Assembly: GCF_014198605.1 (NCBI RefSeq)
Contig: NZ_JACIHU010000001.1
Direction: 5' to 3' (one strand)
Source: Rhizobium etli_C
GTDB taxonomy: Bacteria > Pseudomonadota > Alphaproteobacteria > Rhizobiales > Rhizobiaceae
Length of the DNA stretch: 64,000 nucleotides
Below are positions 15,852-23,918 of the stretch, in pieces. A model generated the notes under the pieces. The model was given only the letters and a program-made list of their open reading frames with translations. It ran no database searches and was not told the origin of the DNA. Positions within the stretch are counted from its first letter, which is position 1. Every line of letters starts with the position of its first letter. The translations under genes and the position numbers were made by a program.

Positions 15852-16952
15852 TCACTGCTGTTGCGGCTGCGGGCCTGGTGTTGCCGGGTTGGCAAGATCG
15901 ATCGAACCCTGGTCGCCCGCCAGAAACTGCGGTCCAACCTGCCGGACCTTGTTTTGCGCAGGGTCATAGGGACGCTCCGGGACGGACGGCTGGGGTGCCG
16001 TTGGCGCAGCCGCGGTATCTTTCGCCGGCGGATTGGTGCGGATCGTGGTGATCGATCCCTGCAGCTGCGGTTCGCTCAGAGCCTGCTTGCCGCGCATCTC
16101 TTCGTAATAGGCGGCGAGATTGCAGGCGCAGGCATTTTTCTCGCCGGGCGCGCGGTTCTTGTAGGCGAAGGCGTTCTGCATGGTGCTGTAGGGCGTGCCG
16201 GTTGTCACCGAAATCATGTTCGAGGCTTCGGTGCTCCTCACGTCGCGATAGAAAAGCTCGGTCTCGATGCCGGGACACATCTTGGCGCAGGTCTCAGCAT
16301 CGCGGCCGAAATCGACCGAGGTGGTGTTCGAACTGATCGGGAAGAAGCCGCCGTCGCAGCTGCGCACGCAGATGGTGCTGACCGGCGAAAGCATCTCGGT
16401 CCTCGGTAGGCCGTAACGCGGGTCGAACTCTTCACCGCCGCCGAGCGGAATGAAGGTGTCGGCGCGCATCGCCTGTTCCTCGATGCTCGGGGCAGGGTCG
16501 TTGGCGCTGCGCTCGGACGGGGCGTAGAAATTCTCGCTGTTGCAGCCATTGCGCTCAAGAGCAGTCATCAGTTCGCGGCGCCTGCCGTCATCACCGCCGC
16601 CCTGACCGCGCAGTTCGGCGCGGCGATCCTGGAGATACCGGATATTGTCGATCATCCGGGCTTCAGCCTGCGAGAGCTCATCACAATAATCGGCATTCTC
16701 GCCCCCGATCACAACCATGCTGCCCGAGGTGCAGCCGTAGCTGCGCAGGTCGTTGCGGACCTTGCGCAATTCGAGGTTCTGCTCGGCTATGGCACCGGCA
16801 AACTGGCGCGCTTCCGGACCATTGCCGTTGCCGATCGATCGCGGCAGGTCGGCGAGGCGGCCGCGCAGGTCGTCGCAGATGGCGCTCGTCTGCGCGGCGA
16901 CGGGCGTCGCGAAGGCAAGGAGAAGCGCAAGAGACAGGTTTCGGCGTTTCAC
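15852..16952 (-). CDS. DUF2865 secreted protein
   Basis: 366 residues from GTG 16952. A signal peptide covers about residues 1-20 (hydrophobic core SLALLLAFATPVAA, cleavage at AQT). The mature part has a coiled N-terminal half with paired cysteines (CDDLRG, YGCTSG, YCDEL, GCNSENFY) and a DUF2865-type domain with ICVRSCDGGFFPIS, a segment ETCAKMCPG, and CACNLA, so several disulfides are likely in the periplasm. The C-terminus is a Pro/Gln-rich tail. The family occurs in Rhizobiales and has no known activity. An open extension to 17210 exists but has no signal-peptide logic. Confidence 0.85.
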   Translation of the reverse strand: MKRRNLSLALLLAFATPVAAQTSAICDDLRGRLADLPRSIGNGNGPEARQFAGAIAEQNLELRKVRNDLRSYGCTSGSMVVIGGENADYCDELSQAEARMIDNIRYLQDRRAELRGQGGGDDGRRRELMTALERNGCNSENFYAPSERSANDPAPSIEEQAMRADTFIPLGGGEEFDPRYGLPRTEMLSPVSTICVRSCDGGFFPISSNTTSVDFGRDAETCAKMCPGIETELFYRDVRSTEASNMISVTTGTPYSTMQNAFAYKNRAPGEKNACACNLAAYYEEMRGKQALSEPQLQGSITTIRTNPPAKDTAAAPTAPQPSVPERPYDPAQNKVRQVGPQFLAGDQGSIDLANPATPGPQPQQQ

Positions 16953-17155
16953 GGCGTCGTCCCGGAATGAGCAAACGGTCGATGGGTCGAGTGCGACGTC
17001 ACTTCGCCGCGCGTTTCCTCTTAGCGTGTTTCTCTTAATAAGCTCAGAGAAATTCTTAGCGTATTTTCGCGATCTTATCCAGCAGAGGCTGGCGATTCCC
17101 CGGATGGACCGCGTCGCGCCAGAAGTCGCTCGCGGACAGATCCGGTCGCGGACTG

Positions 17156-17752
17156 TCAGGTCTGCTTCGAGCGGGCCATTTCGGCGCGCATCCAGCTTGA
17201 GTCTCCCCATGTCGAGAGCCAGATCATCAGATCGGTGAGTGCTGCGACGATGGGCAGGAGCAATGTGTGGCTCATTCCGCGTGCTGTCTGGTTTTTCTCG
17301 GCTTCCCTGAGATGAGCCAATTCTTCCTCTTGAATGGAGGCTATAAGGCCATGAAGCTCCATGTCACCGGCCTCCAGAAAAGCCAATTGATCCTCAAGGT
17401 GACGGTGAACGGTGCTTTCGACCGCCTCGGTACAGATCCAGACCATGTTACGTCCACCGAGGGCTGTCAGGAAACCGAGCAGGTAGCCGCCGAGGCTCCA
17501 GAATGCCATGACGCGGCATGGCTTGGCCTTCCTGGACGGCATTGCGTCGCGAAACAGGCGGCAATGCTTGATCTCGTCGTCTCGCATTTCGCGGAGTGCG
17601 GGAACGATGTCGGGAAACAGCCTGCGGGCCATCCAGATCTGTGCGCCATAGATGCGAATTGCGCCGAATTCGCCAGCATGATTGACCTTGAGAATACGAC
17701 GAACGGTTACGCTGCGATCGCGTTTACCGGCATTGCTCAACGGATTGTCCAT
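17156..17752 (-). CDS. coq7: Coq7-type di-iron hydroxylase (demethoxyubiquinone hydroxylase family)
   Basis: 198 residues from ATG 17752. The di-iron carboxylate ligands are recognisable: Glu in VNHAGEFGAIRIY near residue 28, EIKH near 60, the CTEAVESTVHRH helix near 110, and EEELAHL near 145. Coq7 hydroxylates demethoxyubiquinone in the penultimate step of ubiquinone synthesis, bound to the inner membrane. Hydrophobic stretches (YLLGFLTALGG and LLLPIVAALTDLMIWL) fit a peripheral membrane protein. A GGAG lies 11 nt before the start. It is divergent from an RNase H gene with about 156 bp between. Confidence 0.85.
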   Translation of the reverse strand: MDNPLSNAGKRDRSVTVRRILKVNHAGEFGAIRIYGAQIWMARRLFPDIVPALREMRDDEIKHCRLFRDAMPSRKAKPCRVMAFWSLGGYLLGFLTALGGRNMVWICTEAVESTVHRHLEDQLAFLEAGDMELHGLIASIQEEELAHLREAEKNQTARGMSHTLLLPIVAALTDLMIWLSTWGDSSWMRAEMARSKQT

Positions 17753-17908
17753 GATCGACGCTGCTCCATAGTTCCCCCCTCGGCAATAGGCACCACTGCC
17801 GCTACTATCGTCAATGGTCGGCACAATCGACGGGGTGCATTCCCCGTGAAGCGGCGCAGAAATCGCAATTCGCGCGGCGGGCGCAGCAAAGGCGAGGGTG
17901 GGGCGAGA

Positions 17909-18442
17909 ATGATAGGCATCTTCAACGAACTCCGCTCGCCTGAAACAACCGGCGGAATGCGCAAAGCTCAACACGGCCTTCACATCTTCGTGGACGGTTG
18001 TTACGAACCTGGTTCTCAGCACGGCGGCTGGGCATTTGTGGCCTATCGCGATGCAGTGGAAATCGCCTCCGGATTCGGTGGCGTCCAGGAGTCGGCCAAT
18101 AATTCGATGGAATTGACCGCCGTTCTGAAGGCCGCAATCTGGATCAATAGCGAAGCAGCCGGCGAAGCTGCGACCATCTGGTCGGATTCCGTCTATGCCG
18201 TCAAAGGCTGCAACAGCCGGCGACATATCTGGAAAAGCAATGGCTGGAAGAAAAGCAGCCCGAATGGAAATGCTCGAAGGCGAACGATCGACAATGCGGA
18301 ACTGTGGAAGGCAGTCGATCTTCAACTATCGCAGAACGCCCTGGTGACCGTTACCTGGTGCAAAGGCCATTCTGGCATCGCCGGCAACGAACGCGCCGAT
18401 GCGCTCGCGGATCAAGGGCGCCTGTCTATCCGGGCTTTCTGA
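17909..18442 (+). CDS. RNase H family protein
   Basis: 177 residues from ATG 17909 (an internal ATG before KAQHGLHIFVDG is an alternative). The RNase HI acidic residues are present in order: Asp in IFVDGCYEPG, Glu in SMELTAVL, Asp in IWSDSVYAV, and His/Asp in KGHSGIAGNERADALA. It would cut RNA in RNA:DNA hybrids. The N-terminal extension of about 20 residues and the divergent loop before the third Asp suggest a second, non-canonical RNase H rather than the housekeeping rnhA; that is inference. It is convergent with malic enzyme. Confidence 0.85.
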   Translation: MIGIFNELRSPETTGGMRKAQHGLHIFVDGCYEPGSQHGGWAFVAYRDAVEIASGFGGVQESANNSMELTAVLKAAIWINSEAAGEAATIWSDSVYAVKGCNSRRHIWKSNGWKKSSPNGNARRRTIDNAELWKAVDLQLSQNALVTVTWCKGHSGIAGNERADALADQGRLSIRAF

Positions 18443-18463
18443 TATTTCTCGCCGGCTTGCGAG

Positions 18464-18483
18464 CAGCCGGCTTATGCCGGCTG
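18464..18483 (+). terminator. Hairpin downstream of the RNase H gene
   Basis: Perfect 8-bp stem CAGCCGGC/GCCGGCTG (18464-18471, 18476-18483) with a TTAT loop. It overlaps the end of the convergent malic enzyme gene and lacks a T run, so termination is only probable. Confidence 0.4.
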
Positions 18484-20784
18484 CGATGCCTCGACGACGG
18501 CCAATGCCGCCATGTTGACGACGCCACGCGAGGTGACCGAGGGCGCGAGGATATGGGCGGGCATGGCGGCGCCGAGCAGGATCGGGCCGACATGCAGACC
18601 ATCCGTCATCGATTTGACCACGCCGAGGGTGATGTTGGCGGCGTCGAGGTTCGGGAAGACCAGCAGGTTCGCTTCGTCGTGCAGCGTCGTGTGCGGCATG
18701 ACGCGCTTGCGCAGGGCTTCGGTGATGGCGCTTTCGCCGTGCATTTCGCCGTCGACCTCGAGATCGGGGGCGGCGTCGCGGACGAGCTGCAGGGCGTTGC
18801 GCATCTTGGTGGCGCTTTCGGATTCGCGCGAGCCGAAGTTGGAATGCGAGACGAGGGCAGCGCGTGGCGTGATGCCGAAACGGCGGATTTCCTCGGCGGC
18901 CATCACCGTTGCCTCGGCGATCTCCTCGGCGCTCGGATTGAAGGTGACGTAGGTGTCGGTGAAGAAGGTGGCGCCGCGCTGCGAGATCATCAGGCTGAGC
19001 GCGGAGAAATCACGCACGTTTGGACGCTTGCCGATGATCTGGCGGACGTCGCGCAGGTGCTTCTCGTAGCGGCCTTCGAGGCCGCAGATCAGCGCATCGG
19101 CCTCGCCGCGTCTCAGCGCCAGCGCGCCGATGACTGTTGTGTTGGTGCGCACGATGGTGCGGGCGGCTTCCGGAATGACGCCACGGCGGCCGACGAGCGA
19201 GAAATAGAGATCGACATATTCGCGGAAGCGCGGATCGTCTTCCGGATTGATGACCTCGAAATCCTGCAGCGGCCGAATGCGCAGGCCATAACGCTTGAGG
19301 CGCGTCTCGATGACCTGCGGGCGGCCGATCAGGATGGGGTTGGCGAGACCTTCTTCGAGCAGCACCTGGGCGGCACGCAGCACGCGCTCGTCTTCGCCTT
19401 CGGAGAAGATGACGCGCTTGCGTTCGGCAGCCTTGGCGGCGGTGAAGATCGGCTTCATGACGAAGCCGGAGCGGAAGACAAAACGGTTCAGCTGATCGAG
19501 ATAGGCGTCGAAATCCTGGATCGGGCGGCGCGCCACGCCGCTCTGTTCGGCAGCCTTTGCGACCGCAGGCGCGATGCGCAGGATCAGGCGCGGATCGAAA
19601 GGCGAGGGGATCAGGTAATCGGGGCCGAAGACCGGGGTGTCGCCGGAATAGGCGCGGGCGGCGACATCCGACGGTTCCTCGCGGGCAAGGGCGGCGATGG
19701 CGCGGACGGCCGCCATCTTCATTTCCTCGTTGATCGTCTCTGCGCCGCAATCGAGCGCGCCGCGGAAGATATAGGGGAAGCAGAGGACGTTGTTGACCTG
19801 ATTGGCGAAATCCGAGCGGCCGGTGCAGATCATCGCATCCGGACGGGCAGCACGGGCGAGATCCGGCATGATCTCCGGCGTCGGATTGGCGAGCGCCATG
19901 ATCAGCGGCTTGTCGGCCATCTGTGCCAGCAGTTCCGGCTTCAGCACGCCGGCGGCCGACAGCCCGAGAAACACATCGGCGCCGCCGATGTTTTCGCCCA
20001 GTGTACGCGTGTCGCTCTTCTGGGCGTAGACGGCCTTCCACTCATCCATCAACTCGGTGCGGCCCTCATAGACGAGGCCTTCGAGGTCATGGACCCAGAT
20101 GTTTTCGCGTTTTGCCCCGAGGGTGACCAGCAGGTTCAAGCAGGCAAGAGCGGCGGCACCCGCGCCGGATGCGACGATCTTGACGTTCTCGATCGCCTTG
20201 CCGGCAAGTTCGAGCCCGTTCAGGATAGCGGCGGCGACAATGATTGCCGTGCCGTGCTGGTCGTCATGGAAGACTGGGATCTTCATCTTCTCGCGCAGGC
20301 GCCGCTCGACCTCGAAGCATTCCGGCGCCTTGATGTCCTCGAGATTGATGCCGCCGAAGGTCGGCTCCAGCGAGCTGACGGTCGAGACCATCTGGTCGAC
20401 GCTTGCCGCGTCGATCTCGATGTCGAAAACGTCGATGCCGGCGAATTTCTTGAAGAGCACGGCTTTGCCCTCCATGACCGGCTTCGAAGCCAGCGGGCCG
20501 ATATTGCCGAGGCCGAGCACGGCGGTGCCGTTGGAGATGACGGCGACGAGATTGGCGCGCGACGTATATTCGGCCGCCATTTCAGGATTGTCGCGGATGG
20601 CAAGGCAAGGGGCGGCAACGCCCGGCGAATAGGCGAGCGCCAGATCGCGCTGGTTGCCGAGCGGCTTGGTCGCCTGGATCTCCAGCTTGCCGGGGCGGGG
20701 GTAGCGGTGGAAGAAGAGCGCCTGCTCGTCGAGATCGCCGCTCGTCAGGTTCTTGTCCGTCTTGGATTTATCCTGGTGATCCAT
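18472..20784 (-). CDS. dme: Malic enzyme with phosphotransacetylase-like C-terminal domain
   Basis: 770 residues from ATG 20784, with GGAGG 5 nt upstream. Residues about 20-440 are malic enzyme: YSPGVAAPCLAI, FDIEIDAASVDQM, VFHDDQHGTAI (metal and catalytic region), the nucleotide fold ASGAGAAALACLN near 203, and ALANPTPEI. Residues about 450-770 resemble phosphotransacetylase (RVIFSEGEDERVLRAA), a regulatory domain in this subgroup. The enzyme decarboxylates malate to pyruvate, important for bacteroids living on dicarboxylates. Rhizobia have an NAD-linked (dme) and an NADP-linked (tme) form; length and remembered S. meliloti neighbourhood (dme close to plcP) favour dme, but the cofactor is not proven here. 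Confidence 0.85.
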   Translation of the reverse strand: MDHQDKSKTDKNLTSGDLDEQALFFHRYPRPGKLEIQATKPLGNQRDLALAYSPGVAAPCLAIRDNPEMAAEYTSRANLVAVISNGTAVLGLGNIGPLASKPVMEGKAVLFKKFAGIDVFDIEIDAASVDQMVSTVSSLEPTFGGINLEDIKAPECFEVERRLREKMKIPVFHDDQHGTAIIVAAAILNGLELAGKAIENVKIVASGAGAAALACLNLLVTLGAKRENIWVHDLEGLVYEGRTELMDEWKAVYAQKSDTRTLGENIGGADVFLGLSAAGVLKPELLAQMADKPLIMALANPTPEIMPDLARAARPDAMICTGRSDFANQVNNVLCFPYIFRGALDCGAETINEEMKMAAVRAIAALAREEPSDVAARAYSGDTPVFGPDYLIPSPFDPRLILRIAPAVAKAAEQSGVARRPIQDFDAYLDQLNRFVFRSGFVMKPIFTAAKAAERKRVIFSEGEDERVLRAAQVLLEEGLANPILIGRPQVIETRLKRYGLRIRPLQDFEVINPEDDPRFREYVDLYFSLVGRRGVIPEAARTIVRTNTTVIGALALRRGEADALICGLEGRYEKHLRDVRQIIGKRPNVRDFSALSLMISQRGATFFTDTYVTFNPSAEEIAEATVMAAEEIRRFGITPRAALVSHSNFGSRESESATKMRNALQLVRDAAPDLEVDGEMHGESAITEALRKRVMPHTTLHDEANLLVFPNLDAANITLGVVKSMTDGLHVGPILLGAAMPAHILAPSVTSRGVVNMAALAVVEASQPA

Positions 20785-20951
20785 TGCCGCCTCCGTGCAC
20801 GTCTTTTTCTGGAGTTCCCTCCATACATCAATCGGATACGGGCGACAGTATGGAAATGGGGGATAGACGAAGTTTTCGTCGGCCGAGCGAGGGGCGCCAT
20901 GGGCTCGGTTGCAGGCTGGACACTGCACAGCCCTTGCCTCATCCTGCAGAG

Positions 20952-21389
20952 ATGCTGCCCGTTTTCGAAATCCTCGCCGCCGAGCCTACCTACGAAGAGC
21001 AAAACAAAGTCCTCGCATTGCTGTTGGACTTTAATGCTCTTCATACCGCGCATGTGATCGACCGGCCCCACCTCGGCATCGTCCTCAAAGATCCAAACAC
21101 GTCCGAAATCATCGGGGGGCTCTATGCGGTGGATGAATACAATTGGCTTTTCATCAAATACCTAATTGTTCCCTCCGCGCTTAGAGGCAAGGGTTTCGGC
21201 ACGAAACTGATGAATGAGGCGGAGCGCATCGCGCGTGAGCGCGCTTATGTCGGCATCTTTCTCGATACGTTCGATTTTCAGGCCAAACCCTTCTATCTCA
21301 AACTTGGTTTCGAGCAGTTTGGTGGACTTGAAGGGGACGAGCAAACGCCTTGCCGGTTCTTCCTGAAGAAAGTGTTTTCCAGCGAGTGA
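20952..21389 (+). CDS. GNAT family N-acetyltransferase
   Basis: 145 residues from ATG 20952. The acetyl-CoA binding motif is IVPSALRGKGFGTKLMNEAE (about residues 75-94), followed by the C-terminal GFEQFG. An in-frame open stretch extends upstream, with possible ATG starts near 20850, and no start has a strong ribosome site, so the N-terminus is uncertain. Substrate unknown. It is divergent from malic enzyme, whose start lies 168 bp away. Confidence 0.85.
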   Translation: MLPVFEILAAEPTYEEQNKVLALLLDFNALHTAHVIDRPHLGIVLKDPNTSEIIGGLYAVDEYNWLFIKYLIVPSALRGKGFGTKLMNEAERIARERAYVGIFLDTFDFQAKPFYLKLGFEQFGGLEGDEQTPCRFFLKKVFSSE

Positions 21390-21587
21390 GGACACGCGAA
21401 CCACATGGGTGAACGGTGGGTGGCCGCCACACAAAGATTGGCCCTTCGGCAGCACTCGCATCTAGTTCGAATGTAAATTCAATGAGCGTCGCGAGAGCTA
21501 ATCCTTTTGGAAAACTTGTTTGACGGCTGCAGCAAGCGCAAAATGCCTGCCGCGACGGTGCGGGGCGCCGGTCGCATGGAGGAAATC

Positions 21588-23027
21588 ATGGACAATTTGA
21601 ACCTCATGACCCTGCAAAAGGGGCAGACGATGGTCAATGACGTGGCCATGGATGCTTTTGCCGCTGGATTTCGCGGCAATCTTCTGACCAGCAAGGATAC
21701 GGATTACAACGAGGCTCGGGCGATCTGGAATGCGATGATTGACCGCCGGCCAGGCCTCATCGCGCGTTGCGCCGGTGCGGCCGATGTCGTGCGTGCGGTG
21801 CGGTTTGCCCGCGACAACAGTCTGCTCCTGTCGGTGCGCGGCGGCGGGCACGGCATTGCCGGCAACGCCATGTGCGAAGGCGGTGTCGTCATCGATCTGT
21901 CGCCGATGAAATCGGTACGGGTCGATCCCGAAACGCGCCGCGCCAGGATCGAACCGGGTGCCACACTTGGTGACGTCGACAAGGAAACGCTGGCGTTCGG
22001 GCTGGTGCTACCGACCGGCATCAATTCGACGACCGGCATCGCCGGCCTGACGCTCGGCGGTGGTTTCGGCTGGCTCACCCGTAAATTCGGACTGACGACC
22101 GACAATCTGGTTTCGGTCGACGTGGTGACCGCCGATGGTGAGCTGGTGAGGGCGAGCGAGACGGAAAGACCGGATCTGTTCTGGGCGCTGCGGGGCGGCG
22201 GCGGCAATTTCGGCGTCGTCACCTCATTCGAATTCCAGCTCAACCCGCTCCATTCCGAAGTACTCGCCGGACTGGTCGTGCATCCTTTCGCCAATGCGGA
22301 GAAGGTGCTGCAGGAATATCGGCAGGCGCTGGACGAGGCACCCGATGAACTGACCTGCTGGGTGGTGATGCGCAAGGCGCCGCCGCTGCCGTTCCTTCCG
22401 GCCGAATGGCACGGCAAGGAGATCGTGGTGCTCGCCATGTGCTATTGCGGAGATATCGCAGCCGGCGAAAAGGCGACGGCAAGATTGCGGGCGATCGGAA
22501 AACCGATTGTCGATGTCGTCGGTCCGGTGCCGTTCACCGGCTGGCAGCAGGCATTCGATCCGCTGCTGACACCTGGCGCGCGTAATTACTGGAAGACCCA
22601 GGATTTCGCCTCCCTCTCGGATGCGGCGATCGACGTGCTGCTCGACGCTGTGCGCAAGCTGCCGGGGCCGGAATGCGAAATATTCATCGGCCATGTCGGC
22701 GGAGCCGCCGGGCGCATTCCCACCGAAGCCACGGCATTTCCGCAGCGCAGTTCGCATTTTGTCATGAACGTGCATGCGCGCTGGCGGGAAACCGGGATGG
22801 ATGCAAGCTGCATCGGCTGGGCGCGCGTACTCTTCGAAGCAACCAAGCCGCATGCGGTCGGCACCGCCTATATCAACTTCATGCCGGAGGACGAGACCGA
22901 TCGGGTCGAAATGGCTTACGGCGCAAATTACGCTCGCCTTGCCGAAATCAAGCTGCGGTACGATCCGAACAATCTTTTCCGAATGAACCAGAACGTGAAG
23001 CCGATGGCGGCCGTGCAGGCGGCTTGA
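21588..23027 (+). CDS. FAD-linked oxidoreductase, berberine-bridge type
   Basis: 479 residues from ATG 21588, with GGAGG 6 nt upstream (the ATG at 21576 is part of that site). The FAD-binding domain is clear: RCAGAADVVRAVRFARDN, then VRGGGHGIAGNAMCEGG near residue 84, in which His88 is the usual covalent FAD attachment site. GINSTTGIAGLTLGGGFGWLTRK follows near 145 (quoted here over its core), and the C-terminal BBE motif YDPNNLFRMNQN closes the protein. Such enzymes oxidise sugars or secondary metabolites. The substrate is unknown. It converges with the TetR gene. Confidence 0.9.
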   Translation: MDNLNLMTLQKGQTMVNDVAMDAFAAGFRGNLLTSKDTDYNEARAIWNAMIDRRPGLIARCAGAADVVRAVRFARDNSLLLSVRGGGHGIAGNAMCEGGVVIDLSPMKSVRVDPETRRARIEPGATLGDVDKETLAFGLVLPTGINSTTGIAGLTLGGGFGWLTRKFGLTTDNLVSVDVVTADGELVRASETERPDLFWALRGGGGNFGVVTSFEFQLNPLHSEVLAGLVVHPFANAEKVLQEYRQALDEAPDELTCWVVMRKAPPLPFLPAEWHGKEIVVLAMCYCGDIAAGEKATARLRAIGKPIVDVVGPVPFTGWQQAFDPLLTPGARNYWKTQDFASLSDAAIDVLLDAVRKLPGPECEIFIGHVGGAAGRIPTEATAFPQRSSHFVMNVHARWRETGMDASCIGWARVLFEATKPHAVGTAYINFMPEDETDRVEMAYGANYARLAEIKLRYDPNNLFRMNQNVKPMAAVQAA

Positions 23028-23056
23028 GGAATTGCAGAATATCAACCGGTCAGTCT

Positions 23057-23086
23057 GCGCCGCGCGTTCCGTCTGGTGCGCGGCGC
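23057..23086. terminator. Hairpin between convergent FAD oxidoreductase and tetR genes
   Basis: Nine-bp perfect stem GCGCCGCGC/GCGCGGCGC (23057-23065, 23078-23086), 12-nt loop, no T run. Probable shared transcription end. Confidence 0.45.
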
Positions 23087-23120
23087 GCTATGTCCCGGTC
23101 AGTGAGGTGTCTGCCGCCGC

Positions 23121-23681
23121 TCACTCCTCGGTGAGATCGATCAATTCCTGCAGCAGAGCCGTGTCGTCGGGCCCGTCTTGATCGTCCGGCCTCAGAACAT
23201 GGGTCAGCCATGCGCCGTCTGCGGCCAGGCGCACGACTTCGAGGCGCGTTCCCGTGTCGGTCGCGGCGTGCTTGGTGAGCCGGTCGTTGATCCATTTGTA
23301 CCAGAGGCTCTTGGAATAGGGATCGGCGAGTACGGTCATGGTTTGCGCCGACCACGGGCTGCTATTGAGGGCGCGGTCGGCAAAGAGCGTGCGTACATAG
23401 GCGCGGGTGAAGGTACCGTGGCCACCCTTGTCGTTGTACAATTCCTCATCGATCTCGCGGTCGAAGCTTTCCATCATGCCGTCGAACACCGCCTCCACGA
23501 GAGCCTGCTTGTTGGGGAAATGGTGAAAGAGCCCGCCTTTGGTCACCCCGGCCGCGCTGGCGACTGCCTGCAGGCTAACGGCGGCAAGACCATGCTCCAG
23601 CGCCAGTTTCGTTGCGCAATCGAGAAGAGCCTGCCGCACCACGTCGGGCTGTTTCTTTCTGGTTCGAGGGCTATCTGTCAA
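23121..23681 (-). CDS. TetR family transcriptional regulator, likely repressor of the RND pump
   Basis: 186 residues from TTG 23681. The helix-turn-helix is at about residues 30-60 (LAAVSLQAVASAAGVTKGGLFHHFPNKQALV), here summarised by the SAAGVTKGGLFHHF recognition helix. The C-terminal ligand domain is ordinary TetR length. It is divergent from an RND efflux pair, and an 18-bp palindrome at 23788-23805 overlaps the likely pump promoter, so it most likely represses the pump until a substrate binds. The start codon region has only a weak ribosome site. Confidence 0.9.
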   Translation of the reverse strand: MTDSPRTRKKQPDVVRQALLDCATKLALEHGLAAVSLQAVASAAGVTKGGLFHHFPNKQALVEAVFDGMMESFDREIDEELYNDKGGHGTFTRAYVRTLFADRALNSSPWSAQTMTVLADPYSKSLWYKWINDRLTKHAATDTGTRLEVVRLAADGAWLTHVLRPDDQDGPDDTALLQELIDLTEE

Positions 23682-23787
23682 CGCATGACCCCGTGTTTCT
23701 CAAGAGCATCGCGGCGAGGGCGACGTGATGTCAGTAGCACTCCCGACACCGTGGCGCCATTGGCGTTTCTGATGTGGCAAGACCATC

Positions 23788-23805
23788 ATACCGACCGGTA
23801 GGTAT
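23788..23805. promoter_or_regulatory. Candidate TetR operator
   Basis: ATACCGACCGGTAGGTAT is an 18-bp palindrome with one mismatched pair. It lies in the tetR/efflux divergent region. A possible promoter follows for the pump: TTGAAA at 23807-23812 and TATCTG at 23830-23835, spacer 17. Confidence 0.75.
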
Positions 23806-23847
23806 CTTGAAAAGTAGAAAAATATCGGCTATCTGTCGGCTTAGAAG

Positions 23848-23882
23848 GCCCGCCGAACGTCATTTCGGCGGGCTGTCTTTTT
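23848..23882 (+). terminator. Terminator-like hairpin inside the leader of the efflux operon
   Basis: Perfect 10-bp stem GCCCGCCGAA/TTCGGCGGGC (23848-23857, 23864-23873), 6-nt loop, followed by TGTCTTTTT. It sits after the predicted promoter and 37 bp before the adaptor gene start, so it would have to be read through. Confidence 0.8.
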
Positions 23883-23918
23883 AAAGACCCGCTAGGATCA
23901 TCCGGAAAGCTGGTGAAT

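Noticed and set aside
17753..18325. Upstream extension of the Coq7-like frame on the minus strand
   Set aside because: It lies opposite the RNase H gene and its translation resembles no protein; the family N-terminus begins at 17752.
18304..21057. 917-codon plus-strand frame opposite malic enzyme
   Set aside because: Low-complexity Asp/Gly/Arg-rich translation typical of an antisense shadow; the minus strand encodes an intact malic enzyme.
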